NCBI GenBank assembly: GCA_964450685.1
Contig: CAYVDN010000096.1
Span: 1-7,453 of the forward strand
Length of the DNA: 7,453 bases
From: JBAOHV01 sp964450685
GTDB taxonomy: Bacteria > Actinomycetota > Acidimicrobiia > Acidimicrobiales > Microtrichaceae
Direction: 5' to 3'
Below, in pieces: positions 1 through 6,839 of the stretch; within the stretch, counting starts at the first letter, position 1; every line of letters starts with the position of its first letter. The translations under genes and the position numbers were made by a program. The notes beneath the pieces are model-generated. The model was not told where the DNA came from. It was given only the letters and a program-made list of their open reading frames with translations, and did not search any database.

Positions 1-60
1 GCACCACCTGCTCCGCCCGCACCACCTGCTCCGCCCGTACCACCTGCTCCGCCCGTACCA
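1..60 (+). repeat. 18-bp tandem repeat encoding (Ala/Val)-Pro-Pro
   Basis: The unit gcaccacctgctccgccc occurs at 1-18 and 19-36, then with one change (gta for gca) at 37-54. A fourth copy breaks off after gtacca at 55-60. The array is in frame and codes APPAPP/VPPAPP. Because it touches the window edge, the true copy number may be higher. Near-identical copies suggest recent slippage or duplication, and length variation between strains would keep the frame. Confidence 0.93.
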
Positions 61-765
61 CAGGAGCCGGTGGAGACCCCGGCTAAGGGACCGCTCGTCG
101 AGCCCCGAGCGCAAACCGGCCATGGTCCACCGGATGCGTCCAGCCCCGAGTGGGCACCCGGGGCTCACCCGACCTTCGGCCGGAGTCCGACCACTGGCAA
201 GGCCGCGGCGGCGCGACCGGATCCAAACGCTGCAGCGGCCTCACAGGGGTGGCTGCGTCGCGGCGGACAGGCCGAGGATCGCAGGGAGATCCCCGAGCCA
301 TCGACCGTCTTCCGGCCGAGGCCTGCCGAGGGGGCCGGCGGCGGACATCGTCGAGCTGCGGTGGTGGACGAGGCGAGCCGACTCCGACTGGGGGCGAACC
401 TGGAAAGGCTCGAACCTGCCACGGTCCGCATCGGTGGAGGTGTTCTCGTACCGCTCGCCCGTGAGCTGGAAGCCGATGAGAGCCTGGAGTTCATCGCTCA
501 GGGGTGGTCGAAGGGGCTCATGTGTCTGGTCGCTCGGACGGATCGGAGACTCATCGTGGTCATCGACCGGTTCCCGGTGGCACTGGTCGAGTCGCTGCCG
601 AGGGACGGAACGACGGTCAGTGTCTTCGGTCCACCTGGTGCTGATCGGGTGTCGTTGGCCGTCGTCGACGGCAATCGGCTGCTCGAGGTCACGGGCGTGC
701 GCGATCTGACAGAAGCCGCCGGACTGGCTGGTCAGGCGTCAGCCAGGGTGCCCGAGTTCTTCTGA
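1..765 (+). CDS. Proline-rich protein with C-terminal PH-like domain (5' end outside window)
   Basis: The frame is open from base 1, so the gene begins upstream; 254 residues are visible, ending in a TGA at 763-765. A GTG at 70 could be proposed as a start, but the reading continues through the Pro repeat without a stop and no good ribosome site precedes it, so I treat the gene as 5'-partial. Visible residues 1-20 are Ala/Val-Pro-Pro repeats. Residues 21 to about 125 are low-complexity Pro/Ala/Gly/Arg and probably disordered. From about residue 155 there is a compact domain: an acidic ADESLEF segment, then a run around CLVARTDRRLIVVIDRF, a second strand pair around VSLAVVDGNRLLEV, and a closing helix. 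Short strands with a 'TDRRLI' core followed by a C-terminal helix resemble bacterial PH-like (YokE/bPH) domains; this is fold-level inference only. The partner and function are unknown. It converges on ileS with 23 bp between the stops. Confidence 0.7.
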   Translation, partial: APPAPPAPPAPPVPPAPPVPQEPVETPAKGPLVEPRAQTGHGPPDASSPEWAPGAHPTFGRSPTTGKAAAARPDPNAAAASQGWLRRGGQAEDRREIPEPSTVFRPRPAEGAGGGHRRAAVVDEASRLRLGANLERLEPATVRIGGGVLVPLARELEADESLEFIAQGWSKGLMCLVARTDRRLIVVIDRFPVALVESLPRDGTTVSVFGPPGADRVSLAVVDGNRLLEVTGVRDLTEAAGLAGQASARVPEFF

Positions 766-788
766 GCGAAACGGCTGTGATCGGCCGG

Positions 789-3700
789 TCAGTCCCGGCG
801 TTGCACTTCGACGGAGAAGGGCAGGCCATCGGTCTCGGCGGAACCTTCACCGGCGAGGTCCTCCACGCTCGACCCGGTGGCCAGCACCTGCGCATCGATC
901 CAGTCCCGGTGGGCCAAGAGCGATGCCGCCAGCTCCACGGGGGCGAAGAGCGTCAGTGAGATGCGGTCGCTCACGTGGAGTCCGGCGTCCTTGCGTGCCT
1001 GCTGGACGACCCGCACGACGTCGCGGGCGCGGCCCTCGTCGCGCAGATCGTCGGTCACCTCCACGTCGAGCTCGACCACCGCGTCGTTGCCACGCAGCGG
1101 CGCAGCAGCACGGCCCTCGGCAGGTTGCAGAGCCAGTTCGAACTCGCCATCGGCCAGGTTGGCCCCACCGACGGATACGGTGCCGTCGTCGAGCTGGTGC
1201 CACTCGCCGGCCTTGGCTGCCCGGATCACGTCCTGGACCTGCTTGCCCAGACGGGGGCCCAGCACCTTCGCGTTGGGACGCAGCAGGAACCGCCCGACGG
1301 AGGAGAGGTCGTCGGTCAGGATGACGTCACGGACGTTCACCTCGTCGCGGACCAGCCCCGAGAGCTCGCCCAGACCCTCCAGGTCGCGTCCAGCGATCGT
1401 CAGGGACCGCAGCGGCAGGCGTGCCCGCAGACGATGGTCCTCGCGCAGGCTGAGCGCCACCGAGCAGACCTCCCGGACGCGGTCCATCTGTGCCACCAGA
1501 TCGGGGTCCTGGGGCAGGTCGGCCGTGTCGGGCCAGTCGAGCAGGTGAACGGAGGCGTCGCCGTTCCCGCCGGTGCCGTGAAGGCCCAGGTGGATCTCCT
1601 CGGCGACCATGGGAAGCAGCGGTGCGACCAGTCGGACGAGCGTGCTCAGAACCGTGAACAGCGTGTCGTAGGCGTCCCGCTTGTCAGCGATCAGCCCGGG
1701 GTCATCCGAACCGGGCGCCCAGAACCGCTCGCGTGATCGCCTGATGTACCAGTTGTTGAGCGCGTCGAGGAAGGCCTGGACCTCGGCGCAGGTGCCGGCG
1801 ATGTCGTAGCGGTCCATGCGCTCGGTGGTGGACTCCACCAGCGCCGCGGTCTTGGCCAGGATGTAGCGGTCCAGCAGTCCGTCGGCGTCGGAGCGCAGAT
1901 GGGCGGTGTGGCCGTCGGCGTTCGCGTACATCGTGAAGAACGAGTAGGCGTTCCAGATCGGGTTGAGGACCAGCCGGATGACCTCGTGGAAGTCCGATGC
2001 GTCCGTGGCGATGCGGAGATCACCGCCGCGCAGGATCGGCGACGCCATCAGGTGCCAGCGCAGCGCGTCGGATCCGTGGGACTCGAACACGTCCTCCGGG
2101 TCCGGGTAGTTGCGCAGCTTCTTCGACAGCTTGCGGCCCTCGTGGTCGAGGACGACCCCGTGGCAGATCACGTTCGAGAACGCGGGGCGGTCGAACAGCG
2201 CGCCGGAGAGGACGTGCAGCGTGTAGAACCAGCCACGCGTCTGCGCGATGTACTCGACGATGAAGTCGGCAGGAGCGTGCTCGTCGAACCAGTCCTTGTT
2301 CTCGAACGGGTAGTGCACCTGCGCGAACGGCATCGAGCCCGACTCGAACCAGCAGTCGAACACCTCGGGCACACGACGCATCATCGAGCGGCCGGTCGGG
2401 TCGTCGGGGTTGGGCCGGACCAAGTCGTCGACGAAGGGCCGGTGCAGCTCGTCGGGGCGGACCCCGAAGTCCCGTTCGATCTCGTCGAGACTGCCGTAGA
2501 CGTCGATGCGCGGGTATGCGGGATCGTCGCTGCGCCACACCGGGATGGGAGAGCCCCAGAAGCGGTTGCGACTGATCGACCAGTCGCGTGCACCTTCGAG
2601 CCACTTGCCGAACTGGCCGTCGCGGACGTGTGACGGGATCCAGTTGATCTGCTGGTTCAACTCGACCAGCCGATCCCGGATCGCGGTGACTTCGACATAC
2701 CAGGACGAGACGGCCTTGTAGATGATCGGCGTATCGGTCCGCCAGCAGTGCGGATAGTTGTGGTCGTAGGTGTCGTGGCGGACCACCGTGTCGGCTGCCT
2801 TGAGATCGGCGATGATGCGCGGGTTGGCGTCGAAGACGTTGAGCCCGACATAGTCGGTGACCTCGGCTGTGAACCGGCCGGCGTCGTCGACCGGGCAGAC
2901 GAGCACGATCCCGGCTGCCTCGCAGACCCTCTGGTCGTCCTCACCGAACCCGGGTGCCATGTGGACCACGCCGGTGCCGTCGTCGTCGGTGACGTAGTCG
3001 TCCACCAGGACACGGAAGCTGTCGGCGTGCTCGGCGAAGTAGGGCAGCAGAGGCCTGTACCGCAACCCCCCGAGCTGCGAGCCCTTCATCGTGGCTACGA
3101 CCTCGTGACCCTCGCCCAGGTCGGCCGCATACTTCTGGAGGGCGTTGGCGCCCAGGACGACTCGGCGGCCAGCGCGTGCACCCGCGTGGACCTGCACCAC
3201 CGCGTAGTCGACGTCGGGCCCGACGGCGAGCGCGAGGTTCGAGGGCAGTGTCCAGGGGGTGGTCGTCCACGCCCATATCTCGGTGCCGTCGTCGCCGACG
3301 AGCGCGCCGGGAAGGTCGGCGGCCTCGCCCGAGGACGCTTCGATGCTGAACGCGACGGTCAGCGCCGGGTCCTGGCGTGGTCGGGTTGCGTCGTCGAGTC
3401 GGATCTCGAAGTTGGACAGCGGCGTCTCGGCGCCCCAGGAGTACGGCATCACCCGGTACGCCTCGTAGACCAGTCCCTTGTCCCACAGCTGCTTGAACGC
3501 CCAGATGACCGACTCCATGTAGGAGTTGTCCATCGTCTTGTAGTCATCGGAGAAGTCGACCCAGCGCGCTTGGCGCGTGACGTAGCGCTCCCACTCGTTG
3601 GTGAATCGCAGCACCGACGTTCGACACGCGTCATTGAAGTTGTCGATGCCGTAGTCGGTGATCGCCGCCCGGCCGGATACTCCCAACTCCTTCTCGGTCT

Positions 3701-4010
3701 GCATCTCGGCCGGAAGGCCGTGGCAGTCCCAGCCGAATCGGCGCTCCACCCGGTGGCCGCGCATCGTCTGGTAGCGGGGCACGACATCCTTCACGTAGCC
3801 GGTCAGCAGATGTCCGTAGTGGGGGAGACCGTTGGCGAACGGCGGACCGTCGTAGAAGACGAACTCGTCGTCGGACGGGCGTTGCTGCACCGACCGCTCG
3901 AAGGTCGACTGGTCAGCCCAACGAGCCAGGATCCGCCGTTCGATCGCAGGGAAGTCCGCCCTGGTGGGCACCTCGGGATAGGGCGTTTCGCTCGATCGGG
4001 CGTGGATCAT
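789..4010 (-). CDS. ileS: Isoleucyl-tRNA synthetase, type 2 (eukaryote-like)
   Basis: This cytoplasmic class Ia enzyme activates isoleucine with ATP and charges tRNA-Ile. The product from the ATG at 4010 is 1073 residues, the usual size. The HIGH signature is HYGH at 64-67, within DGPPFANGLPHYGH. GWDCHGLPAE lies at 93-102. The CP1 editing domain shows WTTTPWTLPSN (248-258) and GTGVVHMAPGFGEDD (345-359). DCWFESGSMPFAQ lies at 552-564, and the KMSKS loop reads KLSKK at 627-631, followed by RNYPDP. The DCWFESGS and NYPDP forms, and the lack of a C-terminal zinc finger, place it in IleRS type 2, a group known for low mupirocin sensitivity. The frame is open to 4118, but a start there would overlap the preceding gene by 43 bp. 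ATG 4010 gives a family-like N-terminus (PEVPTRADFPAIE) but has no clear Shine-Dalgarno. GTG 4037 (nine more residues) has a GGAG only 3 nt upstream and is the alternative. The gene is last in the cluster. Confidence 0.97.
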   Translation of the reverse strand: MIHARSSETPYPEVPTRADFPAIERRILARWADQSTFERSVQQRPSDDEFVFYDGPPFANGLPHYGHLLTGYVKDVVPRYQTMRGHRVERRFGWDCHGLPAEMQTEKELGVSGRAAITDYGIDNFNDACRTSVLRFTNEWERYVTRQARWVDFSDDYKTMDNSYMESVIWAFKQLWDKGLVYEAYRVMPYSWGAETPLSNFEIRLDDATRPRQDPALTVAFSIEASSGEAADLPGALVGDDGTEIWAWTTTPWTLPSNLALAVGPDVDYAVVQVHAGARAGRRVVLGANALQKYAADLGEGHEVVATMKGSQLGGLRYRPLLPYFAEHADSFRVLVDDYVTDDDGTGVVHMAPGFGEDDQRVCEAAGIVLVCPVDDAGRFTAEVTDYVGLNVFDANPRIIADLKAADTVVRHDTYDHNYPHCWRTDTPIIYKAVSSWYVEVTAIRDRLVELNQQINWIPSHVRDGQFGKWLEGARDWSISRNRFWGSPIPVWRSDDPAYPRIDVYGSLDEIERDFGVRPDELHRPFVDDLVRPNPDDPTGRSMMRRVPEVFDCWFESGSMPFAQVHYPFENKDWFDEHAPADFIVEYIAQTRGWFYTLHVLSGALFDRPAFSNVICHGVVLDHEGRKLSKKLRNYPDPEDVFESHGSDALRWHLMASPILRGGDLRIATDASDFHEVIRLVLNPIWNAYSFFTMYANADGHTAHLRSDADGLLDRYILAKTAALVESTTERMDRYDIAGTCAEVQAFLDALNNWYIRRSRERFWAPGSDDPGLIADKRDAYDTLFTVLSTLVRLVAPLLPMVAEEIHLGLHGTGGNGDASVHLLDWPDTADLPQDPDLVAQMDRVREVCSVALSLREDHRLRARLPLRSLTIAGRDLEGLGELSGLVRDEVNVRDVILTDDLSSVGRFLLRPNAKVLGPRLGKQVQDVIRAAKAGEWHQLDDGTVSVGGANLADGEFELALQPAEGRAAAPLRGNDAVVELDVEVTDDLRDEGRARDVVRVVQQARKDAGLHVSDRISLTLFAPVELAASLLAHRDWIDAQVLATGSSVEDLAGEGSAETDGLPFSVEVQRRD

Positions 4011-4035
4011 CGGCCGATCGTACCGGCGGCCGGCC

Positions 4036-4052
4036 ACCCGCTCCGAACGGGT
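4036..4052 (-). promoter_or_regulatory. Small hairpin in the leader just before ileS
   Basis: On the minus strand, ACCCG and CGGGT pair around the loop TTCGGAG (5-bp stem, 7-nt loop; a further T-G wobble is possible). It sits in the 65-bp gap between the zinc-ribbon stop and the ATG at 4010. There is no T-run, so it does not look like an intrinsic terminator. The loop carries GGAG, and the 3' arm includes the first two bases of the alternative GTG start at 4037. It might therefore affect ileS translation, but that is speculation. Confidence 0.3.
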
Positions 4053-4075
4053 TGCGAGCGTCGGTTGCCGGCTGC

Positions 4076-4291
4076 TCAGGCCAACTCGACGTCCCAGCGG
4101 TCCAGGCAGTCCACACATCGGTAGGCGACGATGTCACCCGTCGTGAAGCCGGTCGGCGTGTCGGGATCTGGATGCGACAGCAGATGGCAGGTGCCGCCGC
4201 AGTCGACGCAGACGATCGTGTCCGGGGGAGTCACATCGTCGCTGTCGCCTTCGCCGTGCGAGGGATCGGTTCGTCCGAAGTCAGTGCTCAT
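4076..4291 (-). CDS. Small zinc-ribbon protein (71 aa), function unknown
   Basis: The protein has 71 residues. The first 25 are acidic and polar, probably unstructured. Two Cys pairs follow: C28-x2-C31 (with C35 and H36 close by) and C59-x2-C62. They are separated by 27 residues rich in Asp, Pro and Thr. This is the layout of a one-zinc ribbon with two CxxC knuckles. The ATG at 4291 overlaps the stop of the metallophosphoesterase gene as ATGA and is preceded by GGAGAAGGA, a strong ribosome site that fixes the start. It is therefore probably translationally coupled to the upstream gene. ileS follows 65 bp downstream. I do not recognise a named family. A role in binding RNA, DNA or another protein is possible, but nothing in the sequence decides it. 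Confidence 0.88.
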   Translation of the reverse strand: MSTDFGRTDPSHGEGDSDDVTPPDTIVCVDCGGTCHLLSHPDPDTPTGFTTGDIVAYRCVDCLDRWDVELA

Positions 4292-5856
4292 GGTCCTTCT
4301 CCGTCGGTGGTGCTGGTCGTTGCTCCGGGCAGGTCCGCTGGGTCCACCGTCGTCGTCGTGGCTGCGTCCGGGTCCCGTTCGCGCACCTCCTCGAGCGACG
4401 GCTCGTCGGCGCCCTCGTCGTCGATGTCGTCGGCGGTGTCGTCCGGGTCGTCGATGCGGATTCGATGGAGGACGAAGTCGCCGGCGGCTCCTTCGAGGCG
4501 CAACTGGTCCACGGCCACCAGTACACCGTCGCGGTAGCGCAGCAGCTCGAACTCGTAGTCATTGCCCGACTCCACGAGCAGGTCGCCGACACCGGTCGCC
4601 CCGGACGACCCGACGATCGCCACGACGGTACCGTCGATCACCTCGAGACGGCTCGTGTGCAGGTGACCGGCGGCCACGGAGGGCACCTGCCCGTACACCG
4701 GGCGGGCCTGCACCGGGTTGTGGACCATCAGCAGGTCGGGCTTCTCCTCGTCGACCAGTTCGGCGGTCTCGGTGAACTGCGCGCGGTAGGTGCGGTCGAG
4801 TGTTGCTCGCGGGATCCGTCGCAGAGCTGTGTCGGTCGGGTCGCTCATACCGAGGATCGTCACGTCGCCGACCTCGACGACGTCGCCGTCGAGCAGCGTG
4901 ACGTTCGGGTTGTCGGCGAGTCGCTCCCTGACAGCGGCGCTGTCGTGGTTTCCGGCGACGACGTAGTAGGGCACGTCGAAGCCGTCGAAGAGGTCGAGGA
5001 AGGCCGATTCCGGTTCGAAGCCGAACGAAGTGACGTCGCCGGTGTCGATCACGGCGTCGACGTCGAAGCTCTGGGCAAGTTGTCGTGCAATCGCGAGCCC
5101 CACCGTGTTGAGGTGCAGGTCGGACACGTGAAGCAGTACGACTTCACCATCTGCGGCGGCAATTTCGTCGGTGATCGTCGCCGAGTAGAGATCGGCGATC
5201 TTCGCCGAGAGGACACGTACGCGTGACTCGACCGACCCGAAACGGGTCTCGAGGCTGCCGACCCGTGCCAGCAGCTGGGGTGCGGAACCCAGCTCGCCGA
5301 CGAGCTCGGGTGACCTGTCGAACGCCTCGGCGTCATATGTCGCTGCTGCGGGCAGGATCATCAGCGTGACCGTGGCAGGGCCGATCACCGCGCCCATCGC
5401 TATGCGTCGCGCGCTGCGTCGGCCGGGGAACGCGAGCGCTGCACCGGCGCCGACCAGGCACGACAGCACAAGCATCCGCAACACGAGCTGCGCCAGGGCA
5501 GGTCCGATGTCGTCGCGGACCTGCTCCTCGATCACCTCGAAGGGGTCATCGAGCGCCCGTGGGTCCTGATCCTGGGCGGAACCGACGACGTCGAGCACGT
5601 CGACCTGTCGCAGTTCGATGCCGAGGGTCACGGGTGCCAGGTGGGTCCTGGCCCTCACGGCACCCAACGGCGGCACCGCCAGCTCGGTCGTCCCCCGTAG
5701 CGCAGGCCGGACCCGTGCGTCGATCGTCCCCGGTCCGACCTTCACCGTCGGGCTGTAGAGCATGCTCACGAGCACGACGGTCACACCCGCGACCCAGACG
5801 ACGAAGCCGGCACGGCGCAGGAGCTGGCGCCGTCGTGGATGGTCCTCGTCGGTCAC
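4288..5856 (-). CDS. Membrane-anchored calcineurin-like metallophosphoesterase
   Basis: The product from the GTG at 5856 has 522 residues. Residues 18-34, 124-143 and 152-172 are hydrophobic and probably span the membrane. Residues 183-235 look like a helical stalk. The catalytic domain follows with all the motifs of a two-metal calcineurin-like phosphoesterase: D246-x-H248 (SDLH), G273-D274, G302-N-H-D305, H379 and G397-H-L-H400. The tail from about 469 is Asp/Glu-rich and then Thr-rich. Arginines before helix 1 and between helices 2 and 3 suggest those parts are cytoplasmic, which would place the catalytic domain outside the cell membrane; this is inference. The substrate is unknown. The frame is open to a TTG at 5892, but the GTG at 5856 overlaps the Nudix stop as GTGA and has GAGG 10 nt upstream, so I chose it. 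The stop overlaps the next gene as ATGA. Confidence 0.93.
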   Translation of the reverse strand: MTDEDHPRRRQLLRRAGFVVWVAGVTVVLVSMLYSPTVKVGPGTIDARVRPALRGTTELAVPPLGAVRARTHLAPVTLGIELRQVDVLDVVGSAQDQDPRALDDPFEVIEEQVRDDIGPALAQLVLRMLVLSCLVGAGAALAFPGRRSARRIAMGAVIGPATVTLMILPAAATYDAEAFDRSPELVGELGSAPQLLARVGSLETRFGSVESRVRVLSAKIADLYSATITDEIAAADGEVVLLHVSDLHLNTVGLAIARQLAQSFDVDAVIDTGDVTSFGFEPESAFLDLFDGFDVPYYVVAGNHDSAAVRERLADNPNVTLLDGDVVEVGDVTILGMSDPTDTALRRIPRATLDRTYRAQFTETAELVDEEKPDLLMVHNPVQARPVYGQVPSVAAGHLHTSRLEVIDGTVVAIVGSSGATGVGDLLVESGNDYEFELLRYRDGVLVAVDQLRLEGAAGDFVLHRIRIDDPDDTADDIDDEGADEPSLEEVRERDPDAATTTTVDPADLPGATTSTTDGEGP

Positions 5857-6614
5857 ACCGTGGGAGCCTCTGTCTGTCGCACGTAGCTCCAACGCTGTCC
5901 CATCACCAGCCGGTGGTGGGGCCCGTCGGTCTCAGGGTCTCCCGAGCCCGGGTCCCCGGACTCGTACCCGCGGTCGCCGTGGTACATGGCGATGATCGTC
6001 GGCCCCTCGACGACGAACCGGGTGGCGAAGTGCTCGAACGGTCGGTCCGCCGCGATGACCTCGGCGCTCCGGTTGTAGCCCGCAAGCTGGGTCAGCGTGA
6101 TGAACGTCGGTGGTGTGAGGCTCACTTGCCCGGCCGCATGGAGTTCGAGCATCTCGCGAGGCCCCCGCCATGCGTGCTCACGGATCTCGCCGTCATCGAT
6201 CACGACGTCGTCGTGACCGTCTGGAACCGTCGCCACGAAGAACGCCGTCGAGAACCGCTTGGGTGTCTCGGGCGGCGGCGTCCAGTGCGACCAGCGGCGG
6301 AGAGTGCGGGGGTCGAGCACGAGTCCCGCCTCCTCGTTCGCCTCGCGTACCGCCGCTGCACGGGCGGCATGCTCCAGGTCATCTCCACCCGTCGGGTGGT
6401 CCGTCGGATCGATCCGGCCGCCCGGGAAGACCCATGTGCCGCCTGCGAAGCTCAGGTCCCGGTCGCGGCGCAGCACCAACACCTCCAGTGTGTCGGTCGA
6501 GTCCGCTGACGGCCTGCCGTCGCGCACCACCACGACGGTCGCCGCGGGGATGGCCGTCGGGTCCCACAGCGGTGCACCGGGTGAGCCAGGGCGGGGAGTG
6601 GTCGTGTCGGTCAC
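5853..6614 (-). CDS. NUDT19-like Nudix hydrolase
   Basis: The protein has 253 residues. FPGGRIDP (63-70) is followed by a spacer and then REANEEAGL (90-98), where R90, E91, E94, E95 and G97 form the metal-binding Nudix helix. The first Glu of the strict GX5EX7REUXEEXGU box is not in register, because extra residues lie between the glycine and the helix. That insertion, the later EIREHAW...REML stretch (143-155) and SLTPPTF (165-171) resemble the NUDT19/RNUDT19-like branch, whose characterised members act on coenzyme A derivatives. The actual substrate here is unknown. Nudix enzymes split X-linked nucleoside diphosphates in the cytoplasm. The start is GTG 6614, with only weak Shine-Dalgarno pairing and a possible leaderless promoter. 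It is the first gene of the minus-strand cluster, and its stop overlaps the metallophosphoesterase start as GTGA. Confidence 0.93.
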   Translation of the reverse strand: MTDTTTPRPGSPGAPLWDPTAIPAATVVVVRDGRPSADSTDTLEVLVLRRDRDLSFAGGTWVFPGGRIDPTDHPTGGDDLEHAARAAAVREANEEAGLVLDPRTLRRWSHWTPPPETPKRFSTAFFVATVPDGHDDVVIDDGEIREHAWRGPREMLELHAAGQVSLTPPTFITLTQLAGYNRSAEVIAADRPFEHFATRFVVEGPTIIAMYHGDRGYESGDPGSGDPETDGPHHRLVMGQRWSYVRQTEAPTV

Positions 6615-6621
6615 GGCCCCG

Positions 6622-6627
6622 ACGCTA
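6622..6627 (-). promoter_or_regulatory. Possible -10 element for a leaderless Nudix operon transcript
   Basis: Read on the minus strand, TAGCGT ends 7 nt before the GTG start at 6614. It matches the TANNNT pattern of actinobacterial -10 elements, and the spacing would put the first transcribed base at or next to the start codon. No convincing -35 element lies 17 bp further upstream (ATCAGC at 6645-6650). Leaderless genes often lack both a -35 and a Shine-Dalgarno, as here. A short TANNNT match alone is weak evidence. Confidence 0.35.
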
Positions 6628-6839
6628 GACCCACGACCGCCCCGGCTGATCGTCGAGACCGGCCTTTTGGTGCTGACGCGCAGTGCTGTCGGGCCGTCAC
6701 CGGAGCCACTCTGGCACTGCTGGCCGACGGAACTGCTGGTGTGACATGTGTAACGACCACCGCGCGTGGTGGTTGTGACATCACTGCGCGCGAAACCCGC
6801 CTTTTGTTCGGGATTCCTCCTCCCAACACCCGCAAAGCG
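6628..6839. other. Upstream half of the divergent intergenic region; dyads but no gene
   Basis: This stretch lies between the Nudix operon and the reductase promoter. No frame in it looks coding on either strand. It holds two copies of TGTGACAT (6740-6747 and 6774-6781), a hairpin between them (6754-6775), and an imperfect inverted repeat (GAAACCCG 6792-6799 with CGGGATTC 6809-6816, one mismatch, 9-nt loop). The last has a T-rich loop rather than a T-rich tail, so I do not call it a terminator. Confidence 0.6.
6740..6781. repeat. Direct repeat TGTGACAT flanking a hairpin
   Basis: TGTGACAT occurs at 6740-6747 and 6774-6781, 34 bp apart. Between them ACCACC (6756-6761) and GGTGGT (6768-6773) pair around GCGCGT, with a G-T and a C-G pair able to extend the stem to 6754-6775. 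The second copy is also part of GTGA-CA-TCAC (6775-6784), a short dyad. This could be a pair of regulator sites, but I cannot assign a protein. Confidence 0.55.

Noticed and set aside
1..60. CRISPR array
   Set aside because: The 18-bp units are directly adjacent with no spacers and encode an in-frame proline repeat.
1899..2633. 244-codon plus-strand frame opposite the ileS catalytic region
   Set aside because: Same reason: a shadow of ileS, with an Arg/Val-rich translation and no recognisable motif.
4011..4075. T-box leader before ileS
   Set aside because: There is only 65 bp of space, with no antiterminator T-box sequence or specifier loop.
4011..4118. IleRS start at 4118, adding 36 residues
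   Set aside because: It would overlap the zinc-ribbon gene by 43 bp, and the added residues do not resemble an IleRS N-terminus. ATG 4010 fits the family better.
2748..4124. 458-codon open frame on the plus strand opposite ileS
   Set aside because: It lies wholly over the 5' part of ileS, whose protein carries all synthetase motifs. Long antisense frames are expected in high-GC coding DNA, and the translation shows no domain.
5857..5892. Phosphoesterase start at TTG 5892
   Set aside because: TTG is a rarer start and would overlap the Nudix gene by 40 bp. GTG 5856 gives a standard GTGA overlap and has a GAGG upstream.
5559..6509. 316-codon plus-strand frame opposite the phosphoesterase and Nudix genes
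   Set aside because: It spans the junction of two well-supported minus-strand genes, and its translation is Arg/Pro-rich without motifs.
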